NCBI RefSeq assembly: GCF_021155775.2
Contig: NC_060234.1
Location: forward strand, 17,632,526 to 17,696,525
Length of the DNA: 64,000 nucleotides
Source of the DNA: Neodiprion pinetum
Lineage: Eukaryota; Arthropoda; Insecta; Hymenoptera; Diprionidae
Direction of reading: 5' to 3'
Shown: positions 1 to 11,810 of the stretch, in pieces
How the letters are laid out: each line of letters begins with the position of its first letter
Position numbering within the stretch: the stretch's first letter is position 1
Position numbers and translations under genes: made by a program
Notes under the pieces: model-generated
What the model was told of the DNA's origin: nothing
Seen by the model: only the letters and a program-made list of their open reading frames with translations
The model's database searches: none

Positions 1-317
1 ATTCTATTTTTTAAGAATACTTCTAGAATTTAATAAAAATAAATTATTTTTTTACATTCTTCCAATCAATAAGAACTTGAATATTTATTATCATTTTATA
101 TTATCATTTATATTTCAAGAAAAAAATTTTTTTCTTTAAAAATCATAAAAAAATTATTGCCACGATATATCTCATTTGAATAACTTGCCTTTTTCCCCTT
201 TGCGCACAAAAGAATGCGCAGAACTGAGTTGGGTCCACGGAGGATAGAGAAAGTGATATCATCTGTTTCACTTTCTCGAAACAGCTTCCACTTATAGAAA
301 CTGTCCATATAGGAGTA

Positions 318-638
318 TTACATATATGCAGTAGACACTGCAGTCGCAGTGGTGGCCATTGCAATTGCAGTAGTTGGCGCTGCAGTCGCTTGCATCAAAG
401 TGGGAAGCTCCAGATTCAAACGGTCAGGTGATGGTGGGGGCGAACGCTCGAGTATGGTCGACCGACGTCGCATGCATTGTTCGCATTTGAATGTTGACGA
501 GCCGAATTCCGAGGGGTCGAAATTATATGCAGATTTAATGCATGAAAGGTGAAAGTCGCGCGAACAAACACCCGTACAAGAGGCAGAAGGCTCTTTGCGT
601 TTGATAGCGACATTGCAGATCGCACAATTAGGAGCCAT
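318..638 (-). CDS. Small PHD-type zinc-finger protein
   Basis: A 106-residue ORF opens with a PHD/RING-like cysteine-histidine array: CAIC near residues 5-8, a second pair CTGVC around 21-25, FHLSC around 29-33 and CEQC around 52-55. The second half is low complexity: a Pro/Ser stretch and then an Ala/Thr-rich tail. PHD fingers bind histone tails in host chromatin proteins, but stand-alone short PHD ORFs are also common inside insect mobile elements. The length is short for a chromatin regulator and no second domain follows before the stop. I infer a transposon-derived ORF or one exon of a larger gene; a fortuitous ORF is unlikely given the ordered Cys/His spacing. No promoter or splice site was resolved. 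Confidence 0.5.
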   Translation of the reverse strand: MAPNCAICNVAIKRKEPSASCTGVCSRDFHLSCIKSAYNFDPSEFGSSTFKCEQCMRRRSTILERSPPPSPDRLNLELPTLMQATAAPTTAIAMATTATAVSTAYM

Positions 639-1164
639 GGTAATGTGAAAGAGAAATACTCAATCGATCGATCAGCGATCGATAAAAGTGTTCGCAAGTA
701 GGTGATTTGAATTCTTGTAGTCCCAGATGATAAGAGAATGATCCGATAATCGACAGAGCTCGTTATCGATAATTGCTCGTAAAATGAATCCCAGCAGATG
801 ACGTCACGGTCTCACTCAGTGTGGCGCAAGTGATAGAAGGATCCCGACAGATGGCGCCACCAATCCACAATGGAGAAAAGGCGAGATTGACAGGTGAGCA
901 AAAAAGCGCGCCAACGAGCAATCCAAAGATTGAGGTTAGGAAAACCGTCAAATCCAAAACCAAAAAGCGCCGTGCAGAGGAAGAAAAAATGCCGATTTCA
1001 ACAGTGCAGTTTGAAAAAGGCAGAAAAAGAGCGTGCCATACAATCTGTAACCAAAAAGCCCGGAGGCAAAAAGCGGCAGAATTTGAGCTTGAAAGACGAG
1101 CCGAAGAGACACACACAGGCTGTACTTACAGTTTGGAGAGAGAGAGAGGTGATCTTTGGTGATC
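639..1164. other. No supported gene
   Basis: Overlapping short ORFs occur on both strands. The longest plus-strand one (821-1162) is Lys/Arg/Glu-rich with no recognisable domain. I see no TIR, tandem repeat or splice structure. Confidence 0.4.
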
Positions 1165-1690
1165 TTTGGAGATGTTAATTCCTCTTATTTCTTTAGCGAA
1201 GGACCAAGAATCTTTAACGTAATATCCAGTTTTGCCCATAATATTGGATAAGATTCCTGCACATACTTTAGATATCTTATATGTGGGAGACTTTATGATT
1301 AACACAATCGGTCTGAGAGGATGATCTTTTTTGTGTACCTTAGGTTAAAAATAAATTTTTGGTGGTAATGCGTTATGTGTTTTAAGCATTTTACATGTCT
1401 GGTCACTTACACCCCCCCCTTTTTCGCTATGTTATTGATTATGTCGTTAGTTTGTTTCTCTATTATATTGGTCATGTCCTTACATTTTTTATACGTACTG
1501 GTATCATTGAGTATTTCATTAGTTTTTTGGTTATACTTTTCTCTGTCCATAATGACAGCAATGTTACCTTTGTCTGCCTTTGTGATAATGTCTTGGTGTG
1601 TCTCTAGGAATACATGTGCTTTTTTATATTCAGCATTGCAATCTCTACAACAAAAATCATGTAGACAAATGTATGACATAATATCATTGT
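1165..1690 (-). pseudogene. Penelope-like element reverse transcriptase fragment
   Basis: Two reading frames on the minus strand carry consecutive pieces of a PLE reverse transcriptase. The first (1407-1679) has the N-terminal block KADKGNIAVIMDREKY, which in PLEs precedes the RT fingers. After a frameshift at the run of Cs near 1410, a second frame (about 1370 to 1165) reads PKVHKKDHPLRPIV and SPTYKISK, the 'LPKIHK..RPIV..SPTY' block of PLE RT. One in-frame TAA lies just before PKVHK. PLE RTs copy the element's own RNA and are related to telomerase. The palm catalytic block and the GIY-YIG endonuclease are absent here, so this is a dead internal fragment. The plus-strand hydrophobic ORFs in the same place are antisense shadows. 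Confidence 0.75.
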
Positions 1691-1769
1691 TATTATAACT
1701 AACATTAAGCAGGTCAAAATGACAGACGGATAGTCACTTCCTTCTGTATCACCATGTAAGCAACAACTG

Positions 1770-1789
1770 TTAAGGTGCCGCTGACCTGG
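1770..1789 (-). repeat. PLE-associated 20-bp motif, copy 1
   Basis: The 20-mer ending GCTGACCTGG is the exact reverse complement of 8454-8473. Here it lies next to PLE coding sequence (minus strand); there it lies about 180 bp before a PLE hammerhead-like terminus. I infer a conserved piece of the untranslated part of one PLE family. Confidence 0.6.
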
Positions 1790-2081
1790 ATCTAAAAGTT
1801 GTAATCGATCGAAGCGCCCTCTGCGTAAGTTTTCTCGGTTCCAAACCATTCGAAAGTGGTACTCTCCACCGGGGAGTAGCGCAACACAATATTAGACAAA
1901 ACGCGGTCGGTAAAAGGCCTGAATCTGAGTCGGTAACCATACCACCAGGATTGACCCGAATTTTGCATGCAAATGATGACGTCATGTGTGTAGCGATTGC
2001 ATCACGACCGAACTGATTATTTTGATAGTTTTACGGTGAATATAGCAAATTCAATTTATTGTTCCGTGAAACACCCTTGAA
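1790..2081. other. No supported gene
   Basis: Probably flanking PLE untranslated sequence up to about 2000, then unique AT-rich sequence. Nothing else seen. Confidence 0.35.
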
Positions 2082-2926
2082 TATGGGACATTCTTTGACG
2101 AATCGGAGAGATTTAGATAAAAATCGACCGACACAATTTTGATGTAGCTTAAAATTGTTTCACGGGTTCTATATCGAAAAAATAGGGATACGTATTCGAG
2201 GATTTTTTTATTTTACATATTTCGTAACATAGAGGAGATCGAAAATTTGATAATTTGGTGTTTTCTGGCACGGAGAACTCATTTTCAAAAATTCATAACG
2301 CCGGCTCTCTTTGAGCTGAAAAGTTCGTTTTTTCAACCCAAAGCGAATAAAATAAATTTTAATGCAACAATTGTTTCATTTACGAGTATTCCGAAATTTA
2401 TATTGTTATAAATAATTAATATGTTTAAATCGATTTTTAGCTATTGCCTTCACCTCGTAGCGAGTTCTCAGCACGACCATCGTATTCTCCATCAATTCAA
2501 AATACGTTATGGATGAAAAATTTGACGTAGAATACGATGGTTGTGCTAAGAACTCGCTACGAGGTTGGGGCAATTGTTAAAGATCGATTAAAACATATTA
2601 ATTGTTTATAACAGTATAAATTTCGGAATAATCGTTAATGAAAGAATTGTTGTAATAAAATTCATTTCATTAGCTTTGAGATGAAAAAAACGAACTTTCC
2701 AGCTCAAATAGAATCGGCGTTATGAATTTTTGAAAGTGAGTCTTCCAAGCCAAAAAACACCAAATTATAAAATTTTCGATCCCCTCTATTTTACGAAATA
2801 TGTGAAATAAAAAATCCTCGAATACGTATCCCTATTTTTTCGGTATAGATCTCGTCAAAAAAAATTTCAGCTGAATCAAAAATGTGTCGGTCTCAAAGGT
2901 GTTTGGTTGTAAAAGAATGTCCCATA
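2082..2926. mobile_element. Foldback element with about 410-bp inverted arms
   Basis: The left end TATGGGACATTC (2082-2093) is mirrored by GAATGTCCCATA (2915-2926), and the arms remain alignable inward to a central palindrome at 2451-2572 (CCTCGTAGCGAG ... CTCGCTACGAGG). The arms are diverged by scattered substitutions, so this is an old insertion. No coding capacity is seen. The TA at each end would suit a Tc1/mariner-type TA duplication, but the family is not proven. Confidence 0.75.
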
Positions 2927-3363
2927 TACATTAAAACATATCGCGCAATATTAATTTTACACAGCACGAAGTATTTTCAAAATGATTTCATAAATATCAC
3001 CATTCACCATTTGTAAATATTTGGAAATATGTTCGAAAAATACTATTGAAAGAAAACGGGTACGAATCGTTGTGGTCTCGTTTTATGAAGTTACGCCATC
3101 GGTCGCCCCCCCCCCCCCCCGCCCAACTCCGCTTCTCCTTGTCGGCAAACTTGAATGGTCATGTTTATTTTCCGTCCGTGCATTACATTGTATTCGATTA
3201 TTCGTTCAGTCTACGGATAGTGACTGTGCGCGAGAAAAAAAAATCTTTGTGTCGGCAGACGACTGTGCTCGAACATTTTCTATTTCCAAAATAAAGAGTA
3301 TTTCTCATTCTTCTTCAGAGGTTTTCTATGAGGTACATACATGATTATCTCTGGTGAGTATTT

Positions 3364-3403
<40 letters not shown>

Positions 3404-6400
3404 TATACAGTTGTATAAAACGTGCACCCCGACTTACGTTTTTTTCGACATACGCCGTCAATGCCGGAACGACCCATAGCGTAACTTCGGGGTATTACTG
3501 TATTGGAATCATTCTGGAATTGTACATCGCTTGTTACACACAACTCTACTGACAATAATGAAATAATTTTATGTTCGAAGCTATTTTACTAGTGAAAAGG
3601 GTTTCAAAAAATGATTATATATAATATTGTAACACTTTATTCATGTTACTATGGATATATGAAACAATTGTTGACATCGACGTTGAGGAGTATTTTTATA
3701 CCCTCTGAGATATTAAATGCAAGGAAATAGTATCTGAGATTCGAGGTAACTATGAAGCTGCGGGTTGTACGAAACAGTTCCTTCTCCCGGTTGATGGGAG
3801 TTTCTAACATCCTTTGCGAAGTAATGTAATTCGAACATAGTTCACCACTCCACGAAGATCTCCTCGCGGCATGTGACATTGCGTCCGTCCAACGGTTACG
3901 ACGGATTATCCTGTAAAATATAAGCGTGTTCATTTGGTTGTTTCGCTTTTTCAATGCAGAATCCATAACATGATTAGTACTTGTCGATAAAAATATACTT
4001 TGGCAGAGAATTCATGCTCTCCCCTCCTTATCATATAAAGACACATACAAATACATGGGTCCTCTTCTGTTCTCTTATAACCATGTGTCCGCGCCATCTC
4101 ACTATACACAAAAATGTTGAAAGGGAGTGGTCGAATCTGATGAAATGGAATAGTGTGATTAAAAATTTTGATCATCTTGAATAATCCGAAAAGTTGAGAT
4201 AATTCTTTTAAAATTAAGATATTCATTTTTTACGAATCACTCTAAATTTCACCGTGTTCAATATTTTACTACCGATAGCAGATATCTAACGTATGGTCGT
4301 TCGGAATGAATATGAATGGGAAATTCCTCGTCAAACCCGACGGATTATTTGTAATCGGAAAGATTTTTTACAGAATGTATAAAATGGTAGAAGCCTCGCC
4401 AAAAAATGGTACCATTAAACAATTCGTTCGTTAATAACAATTACAATGTTCAATGTTTCCGGATAAACCAAAGTTTTCTACGAAAGCTTAGCCTCCCTGC
4501 TCGCGAATGTGCTGTGAATCATTTTTCTACGTCAAATAGAACCGGAGATGAGATATTGATTCTTCAAGTTTACTGCGCGCCCATTTTGCAACAAAATTGA
4601 ATGACTCGGCGCTTTCGGAAAAAAAAATCGTAGAAATAGGTTTTGACTTTTTATGCTCACATATCACTTCGAAAAAGCTTTCATTGTTTTGGAAAATACG
4701 CGGTCATTTTTTGTCAGAATGATATTTCTGATTCAAGAACCTAAATTTCGTTCCAACTGACTTTTTATGGTTTATATGATGAAATAATAACAGTCGTAAT
4801 ATTTATTTTCCTTAAGATTTGAAATTTCTCGCATATTTGCATCGTACTTAGGGTATATGTCAACACGTGTAAATTTCTCCTATTATCGGAAAAGAAAATT
4901 ACCGTACGATTATAATAATTGAACTCTCCGAGCATTCGAATCTAGGCTCCGATAAAATTGTGGTATTCGCAACGAAGCATTCAGCAATTCTTATGTTCTG
5001 CACACTCCTAACGAAAAATCAAAATGATTATATATGAAGAGAACAGAGAAAAGAAAATTTGAAACACGTATACAATTTGGTTACTCAATATTTTGAAAAA
5101 TGTATAACAGAACGACGATCGAAACAAATGTCAAAAAAACGACGATCTTTCGAACGCCACTCTTTCGAAGTAAACGTAAACAAGACGATTTGTTTTCTAC
5201 ATTTTTTTTCTATACTATGAAAATGCCGGAAGTCCCTCCCCACTCCTCAACGGTGTACATTTTCGTAGAAATACAATGAGCATCATGGGTACAGTGAGAA
5301 CAATCTGGGGCGAGTGTTTCCATACTTATGAACGGTAGTGTATATTCATTTGAAGAAAAAAACGGCAATTTCTCAAATAATAAATTGCAAAATCTGAAAA
5401 AATTCACGCAGAGTACCTTTTAGTAGTACTTTGATTTAACCAATTATGGGTCGAAAAAAAAGTGGCCGAGTTGACGGAGAATCCTTCCTTTTCGGGTTAA
5501 ATTCCGAAAATATTGATTTTTGGAAAAAAAGGTGAGAACCGAAGTTGTTCAGAATTTGATTATCAACAAGTTTGTTGCTATTCATTTATGCCATTAAGTT
5601 GAAAATAAACGAGATAATGGAAATATTTCGAATTTGCCGCTTTTTTCAGGTTTAATTCCAAAAATCTTGATCCTGGAAGAAAAACTGTAAGAACTAAACT
5701 TGTAGAGAATCAAAATTGATACAACTTTTGTTCCGACGGTTTTTCTGTAAAATCAAAACCGGCCGAGTTATTCAAGAAAAACCATTTTAACCTAAAAAAA
5801 CCATTTTTCGAATATACGCATAAGCATGATTTGGTCGCCACTTTGAATTTACACTCCCAGTGACCCCCCCGAGACAGCTGTGAAAAAAAAATTTTCGTAC
5901 AAATTATTTACAAATTAACCGGGGAATTTCGATATCAATTCTGACGATGACCCAAGAAATTAAAAGGTTGATCGAAACAGAAATCCGAAAAAATTAAATT
6001 TCCATTTCTTTGAATGAAAAAAGGCGTTTTCCCGAAAAATTTCTTAGGAACTTTCGACTCCAATTTTGACAAGGATTCGCCCTGTCAAGTATTTGCTGTG
6101 AATTACGAATCACCCTGCATAGCAAGTGCAGATTTGGCAGGATTCTTGTAAATGATATGTATAATTGCATAACAGAAATTTGCAGTATAAAACACTTACC
6201 ATTGCAACGAACGATTCGTTCGTCGGTGCGTCAAATTTAACCTTTTTTCGGTTCAGCCGTGCGACGTAACTCATCCATTGTTGCACTCGCAAGATTATTG
6301 TTGTTTGTAACAAATATCTGTATACACACTGGCCGAGTGAAAATTTGCACGTGATTAGAACTTGTGACACGGCAAATTACCAAAACACTCGCGTTTGCTT

Positions 6401-7299
6401 CGTTCGCCGCGAAAAGTGAATGTGGACGGTACACGAGGAAACGCAGAAGTGACGGCCGCGCGGATAGTGGGGACAGTGGGGTGTGAGGGATAGTACTCGG
6501 AATCCGAAGAAGTTGATTCCTTCGAGAGTTCCAAATTTCTGTGAAATCTTATAGGATTGTGCCGGATTTGATGTACAACAGTAACACATACCCTGACTTT
6601 TCGTAGGTCGTATACGATGCAGAAACCAACCCAAAACTCGCTAGCGTATCCGTAGCGTATACCATCTACGAGAAGTCACGGTATGTAGTTTTATAACGAT
6701 TTCCACCTAATGAGTAACTTTCAGGTAGTTCGTCTAATGTAAAAAAAAATTTTGGTAGCATCATTCAGAACTAGGCGTAATTGACAAATGAAACGAAGCA
6801 AATAAAGTATGAAATCCTTATTTGTTGAGAATTAAAAACAGAAAAAATTGGCAAGCAAATTCTTCATCAGAATTTTAACAAGGATCGGCCCTGTAAAATA
6901 TTTGCCACGAATCTTGAACCGTTGTATGCAGTAATTTTATGTATGTACAATGACATAGATTTTTTGCGGGATGTATTTCTAGTATTGTTAAACACATCCG
7001 GTTCAGAAACAATTTCGCGTATGTATTAGGGTAATCTTTAAAACAGGCTCGGACGATTATCAACCGGCCCCCCCCCCCCCCCCCCCCCTCCATATTTGCT
7101 ATAAATAAATAAATATTGGTCTGTTCAAGAGCACAATTTTTTATCTCAACCCTAAACACTCACGCCTATACTTGCGTGTTTCCTGCAATTTCGGTATTTA
7201 TTTTACTGCCGCATCTAATCTTTCGGTCAATAATCTGTAAGTATGACAATTTTGCGGACATTGATGCTACTATTAGATGAGGATATCCGGAGCGTATAT
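2927..7299. other. Long stretch without a recognised gene
   Basis: Only short ORFs without domain signatures occur. It holds a poly-C run ending at 3120, a (TA)n tract (3367-3397), a diverged approximately 150-180-bp tandem pair (about 5505-5800) and a direct repeat of about 40 bp containing GACAAGGATTCGCCCTGT-like sequence at 6068 and 6876. A second poly-C run lies near 7068-7088. Confidence 0.4.
3367..3397. repeat. (TA)n microsatellite
   Basis: About fifteen uninterrupted TA dinucleotides. Confidence 0.9.
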
Positions 7300-7452
7300 G
7301 GGGCATTCTATGTCAATTATTCGCCATTTATATCTGCCTTTTCGACGAACAGGAATTAAAGGATAGGTATTTTCGTTTTTGTTAATGATTTTCTATCAAA
7401 TCGATGAAAAAAAGGTAGATTTAAGTGGTGCGTACTCGATGTAGAATGCCCC
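7300..7452. mobile_element. Short MITE with 11-bp TIRs
   Basis: GGGGCATTCTA at 7300-7310 is matched by its perfect reverse complement TAGAATGCCCC at 7442-7452. A third terminus, GAATGCCCC, lies at 7735-7743, so two related elements or a longer version ending there are possible. Similar termini occur at 2082/2926 (GGGACATTC) and inside the palindrome at 28473-28709. Confidence 0.5.
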
Positions 7453-8072
7453 AAAACCCTTCAATAAAATAAAAAAGAATAATTTTCTTTGCGGAACTAC
7501 GACTCAAAACGAGAAAAGAAACAGTATGTTATTTTAATTAATATCGGGTTTTGGAAAAGCCATGAGCATTTAAAAAAAAATTGTGCGATATTTTGATAAA
7601 TTTATGGTGTTTGGATGGGTTGAGACAAACATCTAAAATATTTCAGAAAGACTGCTTTTGGCAGGTACAAGAAAGTGTAAAATTTTCAATAGAATAAAAA
7701 TTGGTCGAGGTCACGGGTTGGTCGGTTTCGCATGGAATGCCCCGTTCACGTATAGTCGGGCTACGTGCGATTACGAATAGTTACCGCGATTGTGAACTGA
7801 TGTTACCATTTCCCAACGATGCCTTATAATATGCACGAATTTCAAAATCTAACGGTTATTCTGAGTGAGTTGTACATTTTTTCGTATCCACCTAAAAGCC
7901 TATGCTCTCGTCGGCACTGCAGATTGTTGCTTTAGCAGAAACATAGGACGTGTGCGTATTACCATGTCATTTTACCATCTGGTACCGCTTCGGTCGACTA
8001 CAGCGCTTCTGGAGGTTCAACGTTGAACTAAATTACAGACTTCTCGTGCATCAGAACGGGCGCCTGTCACCT

Positions 8073-8418
8073 GAAAATCGCCCGCACAAATCGTGCCATA
8101 TTTATAGAAAACTGACTGGTGCTATAGGTTTTCCCGGATTACGTGTGTGTTTTTGTACGTCGGTATCTCCTTGGCAAAAGTGAAAGAAATTCTGATATCG
8201 TACAAACGGTGAATATTCAACAAGTCGCTAGCCCGATCGGCCATGTTTGACGCGACGTGATTTTATTGAGTTCATCATTATTTTTATTAGACGTTATCAA
8301 TGATCTGCGATAGTAGTGACTGAGATACAGACGTACAATTTTATTCAAGCTATCTTTTAAAAATTTTCCCAGTCAGATTCATATCCCCGTTTTATCAGGA
8401 TTTGTGCGGGCGATTTCC
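8073..8418. repeat. Inverted repeat pair, possible MITE
   Basis: AATCGCCCGCACAAATC at 8073-8092 is repeated in inverse orientation at 8399-8418 with one mismatch in about 20 bp. The 300-bp interior is non-coding. No TSD could be assigned. Confidence 0.45.
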
Positions 8419-8453
8419 CCGCTTCTGACGTCACGAAATATATATAGGACATG

Positions 8454-8700
8454 CCAGGTCAGCGGCACCTTAAGCTAAGAAATGTCTAGAAATGTGAGTT
8501 TGTAATATTTTATTATCTTATGACAACCTAATAACTATAACTGATGGTGGCATTTATGTATAATAATTTTAATTGAAAGCTTCAATTGTAAAATGTGTTT
8601 AATTTAAATTAGTCAATTTTTTATTTTTATTTATAATATTTATTAAGAAATCTGATGATGGCAGGTGGGGTCCTGCCGAAACGTCGTAATAAAAGCATCA
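8454..8700 (+). mobile_element. Internally deleted Penelope-like element terminus
   Basis: The segment begins with the same 20-bp motif seen beside PLE RT sequence at 1770-1789 and runs into the hammerhead-like block at 8652-8690. No coding sequence lies between. I infer a PLE copy reduced to untranslated sequence. Confidence 0.5.
8652..8690 (+). ncRNA. Degenerate hammerhead-ribozyme-like motif of a PLE
   Basis: CTGATGA (8652-8658) is followed by a 6-bp perfect helix, GGCAGG 8660-8665 with CCTGCC 8672-8677, then GAAA (8678-8681) and C...GTA. This order matches the conserved core of type I hammerhead ribozymes, which are known to sit in PLE terminal repeats. A one-base bulge (T8659) and a weak helix I argue that this copy is degenerate. 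Related but more altered copies lie at 10091-10124, 11816-11848 and 39332-39363. Confidence 0.45.
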
Positions 8701-9272
8701 TTCTATGAATTGTATCTTGTCATTATTAACTGTTTCAACCAACGAAAATTTAATCATACAACAAACACAATCACGAACTTCAAACATCATAAAAATAGGA
8801 CGTAATAACATCACGGCTGGATGTGGATGCGGTCATCGATAGCCGCACATCGTGATCACTATGATCCACCCCGTAACAACTCTACCAATTATCGTTAGAA
8901 ATTGTATAAACTCAAAAAATTGCTATTTATAATATCATATAATGTATCAGGAATTCAGTTTTTTAGAAGTCACATAATAAAGGTAATGCTTTTGGGTGAT
9001 TTATAGTTTATTAGTCGATTGCTGTCAAATTGTTCACTTTAAAAAAGAAGAAAAAAAAAAAAGAAAATTGCATACCAGTAAAAACCAGTTTGGACCACTG
9101 CCACTGATCCAAAAACTTCACCCACCGTCAGTCGACCCTGTGTCAGGATTAGCCCAATGATAGACTAATAATGAGCTGATTGTTTACTTATACATCGAAT
9201 CTTCTTTGATAGCGTCCCTGGTTGAGAAAGACGATACGAAAGGAAGGATAATAATGGAACCATTGGGTTTAT
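8701..9272. other. Intergenic / 3' flank of the DPH7-like gene
   Basis: AT-rich, with an A-run near 9043-9064. No gene seen. The 3' UTR and poly(A) site of the minus-strand gene at 9273-9642 should fall here. Confidence 0.4.
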
Positions 9273-9642
9273 TCACTCTTGTTTATTCAAGTCAACACTG
9301 CTCAATTTCAACGTGTGATCGTAAAATGAGCATGTTCCAATCAGCACTCTTGTATCTATAGTACAATCCGCAATCCCCAGACGTTTAATTTCACTACTGC
9401 TCAAAGATGACCAATCGCTGCCATAAGATATGCTTTCATGTTCCGTGTATTGGGCGATAACATTAGGTGCTCCTTTATCAAGACAATCGATTATCTTGAA
9501 CCCGCCATACATACATGCAGCCAACAAACATGTATGATGCTTGGGTTCCCATTTCAAACGCCAGATACCACCGTTGAGATTCAGCTCGGAAACTGGATTA
9601 CGCAATTTTCGCACATCCCATAATCTCAAGATTTCGTCGTAG
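9273..9642 (-). CDS. DPH7: Last coding exon of a DPH7-like WD40 protein (diphthine methyltransferase)
   Basis: The exon translates to a WD40 segment: SYDEILRLWDVR, then GGIWRLKWEP, LLAACMYGGFKI, YTEHESISYGSDWS and SFYDHTLKL before a TAA. This order and wording match the C-terminal blades of DPH7/WDR85, a beta-propeller protein that hydrolyses the methyl ester of diphthine during diphthamide synthesis on translation elongation factor 2. The exon start is set by an acceptor (pyrimidine-rich ...TTGCAG) at 9643-9645; the reading frame stays open to 9752 but the sequence beyond the acceptor does not resemble the family. Upstream exons were not found; they may be short and lie at higher coordinates or outside the window. 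This is the only clear host gene. Confidence 0.75.
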
Positions 9643-9948
9643 CTGCAAGTACAAAATAGATATTGATTAGAACAATAATGCATTTTCTCTCCGACCTTAT
9701 CCAACCTACATATATGAGTGAATATAGAAAGTGTTCTTCCTCTTCGAGACACAAATTTGTAAGAATGTCTGTAAGTGTTTACATTTTGGTATCTTACGCT
9801 TCTTGGTGCGAAGCTCGTAAGACAGTCAATGACCGTCTAATATTGAAATGCGGATATGCATCATCAACATTAATATTAATCACGAGGCAATATTCATTTT
9901 GTGAATCGTATATAATTTTTGAACTACTGGTAAATTCGAAAAATTAAC
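9643..9948. other. Intron or upstream flank of the DPH7-like exon
   Basis: No coding sequence of the WD40 family recognised on the minus strand. The SINE at 9949 bounds it. Confidence 0.4.
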
Positions 9949-10024
9949 GACGGAGCCAGGAATCGAACCTGGTATCTAGCGATGCTTTACCGGAGCCTTA
10001 CTCCACTAGGCCACCTAGCCGCCC
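9949..10024 (-). mobile_element. tRNA-derived SINE head
   Basis: On the minus strand there is a box-A-like TGGCCTAGTGG and a perfect box B, GGTTCGATTCC (9959-9969), inside a 5-bp T-arm (CCAGG/CCTGG). The acceptor arm does not pair well, so this is not a functional tRNA. The sequence just outside (GTCGTTAATTTTTCGA) is shared with the SINE at 38238-38419, which proves a dispersed family. Confidence 0.7.
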
Positions 10025-10045
10025 TTATATACATATATGAGTGTA

Positions 10046-10130
10046 GATTCTTGATATCTTAAGTCCAAATGAAAAAACTGTCCATTACTTGACGTTTCGG
10101 CCCTATAAGAGGGGTCCTCCGCAGAAACTA
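10046..10130 (-). repeat. PLE terminal sequence with hammerhead-like core
   Basis: Read on the minus strand, 10124-10091 gives a CTGATGA-like heptamer (CTGCGGA), a CCCT/AGGG-type helix and GAAACGTC. The adjoining CCAAATGAAAAAACTGTC block (about 10062-10080) recurs inverted at about 11855-11875. The two copies face each other across 1.7 kb. Confidence 0.5.
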
Positions 10131-11810
10131 CATGTATATTGTATAGATATAAGTATACAGATTATAACACATATACACACACACACAATTTTACAATCAA
10201 ATACTGACATCAATTATAAGAAAGTATCGAAAAAATCATCATAGAATTCCTAAATGGAAAAAGCTATCAGGTAAGTAGAAAAAGAATTTAAGAATAGTCA
10301 AGTTAAAAAAACAGCAAAAGGGAATCAATCTGTAACGGCAAACAAGGTTAGGAGCTGTTTCAAAAGAACACTGCACTACAAAAAGAAGGAAAACTAATAC
10401 TACTTGCAATAAAAAAACCGTGAGAGTATGCTTATGCTTTATCTGGCTTCTTGGGAAACATATTAATTAGATTTGCTAATCGCGAGTACAATTAAATCTG
10501 TAAAAAAGCGGGATCGAAACTTGGTCGTGCAGAAGCCGGGAACAAGTGGTCACCTGAGCAGTGCGCATAAGAGAGTGGCAACTCATAACCCCTAAAAGCA
10601 TGGTATCACTGTCATGGCGTTAACAAATCTAACAAGTCATAATAGTTAGGTCGCTTACCATTGAAGAAATTATCTACTAGTCTTATTCAAAATCAAATTA
10701 TGAAATTACTTAAATTGTTAATGTCAGATCTAAGATTAACGCTACTATTATCACTAACAATTTTACACATCACTACAATCAGTCTCTTTCTTAATCCTTT
10801 TCATGGCAAATCCTTTCCTGATGTCTTTTCCCATGTTGGAATTCTATGACGACTTTTTTTTATATTTTCTCGTAATTGATGCGAGTATTTGATTGTCAAA
10901 ACTCTTTCCTTTCCTTTGGTTATATATATTATTTTATGTATAACTTATATCTATATTATAATATATATTGTCACGTTCACGGGTTTTTCACGGCAGGTTG
11001 CCTTGGCAAAACGCCGTGCCCGTGAGTTTCCTGTCCTTATTCAGGTGATAATTGAGTTACATTAAATTTATTTGAAAAAGAGCTCTGTTCAGATTCGGAA
11101 GAGGGTTGGTTAGTTCCCTGTGTTACAATCCGGTAGCAATCTGGCTTAGTTTAAAAATGAAGAATTACAAAAGGTGGAACTCATGCCCGAATTTATGCGA
11201 TAACAAATGTTCTTAGTGCTACTTGCCTACTTATTAATTGGAACAAAAGAATAATTCAAATAATAATTTTCACGTAATTAGCTGGTTATGCTCCTGCAGT
11301 GTTATGATTCTACATGGTTTTCTAAACTCTTCTATCATCTTTCTTTTACATTGAGGCACATTAGCCACTTTTTCTCATTACCTGCATCTGAATGTGATTG
11401 TATAGAACTAGGCGCTTTGCTAAGATTTTGCTAAGCTGAACTTACGTTAGAGAGTGAACTCTCGAAATAAGCATCACCTCTTCAGGTAATAATGAGTCAG
11501 CCTGGCGCTATGCGCAGGATTTGTTCTTCAACAGAGTTTTGTAAATAACGAGTCAGTGGGGCGTTATGCAACAGATCTGTTAGCTGTCCATTGGAATCCT
11601 GCCTGGGTTAAATGATTTCTGTGGTATTGTCATCGTGAACGCGTCAGCGATGTTCCTCTGCCTGGCGGTATGTCTGCGTCACTACGTCCTTACGTCGATG
11701 TGCCGGCATCTCTGTTGCGTGATGCCGTTTGTGTCGTCGCGTCGATATGCTAGCATTCGTATGAACGGTGTTCGGTCCCCGGTAAGATAACCAAATTCGT
11801 TACCATGTGT
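10131..11810. other. No supported gene; compound hairpin at 10976-11025
   Basis: Short ORFs only. TTCACGGG/CCCGTGA and, inside it, CACGGC/GCCGTG form a two-level hairpin around 10976-11025, preceded by TGTCACG. This could be the edge of a solo LTR, but no matching CA end was located. Confidence 0.35.

Noticed and set aside
821..1162. Basic plus-strand ORF of 113 codons
   Set aside because: No domain, overlapped by ORFs in other frames, low-complexity composition.
1375..1698. Hydrophobic plus-strand ORF resembling a membrane protein
   Set aside because: Antisense of the PLE reverse transcriptase fragment.
9949..10024. Functional tRNA gene
   Set aside because: Box A and B are present, but the acceptor stem does not pair and the 3' sequence is shared with a SINE.
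10969..11050. Solo LTR beginning TGTCACG
   Set aside because: No matching CA end or TSD was found, so only the hairpin is reported.
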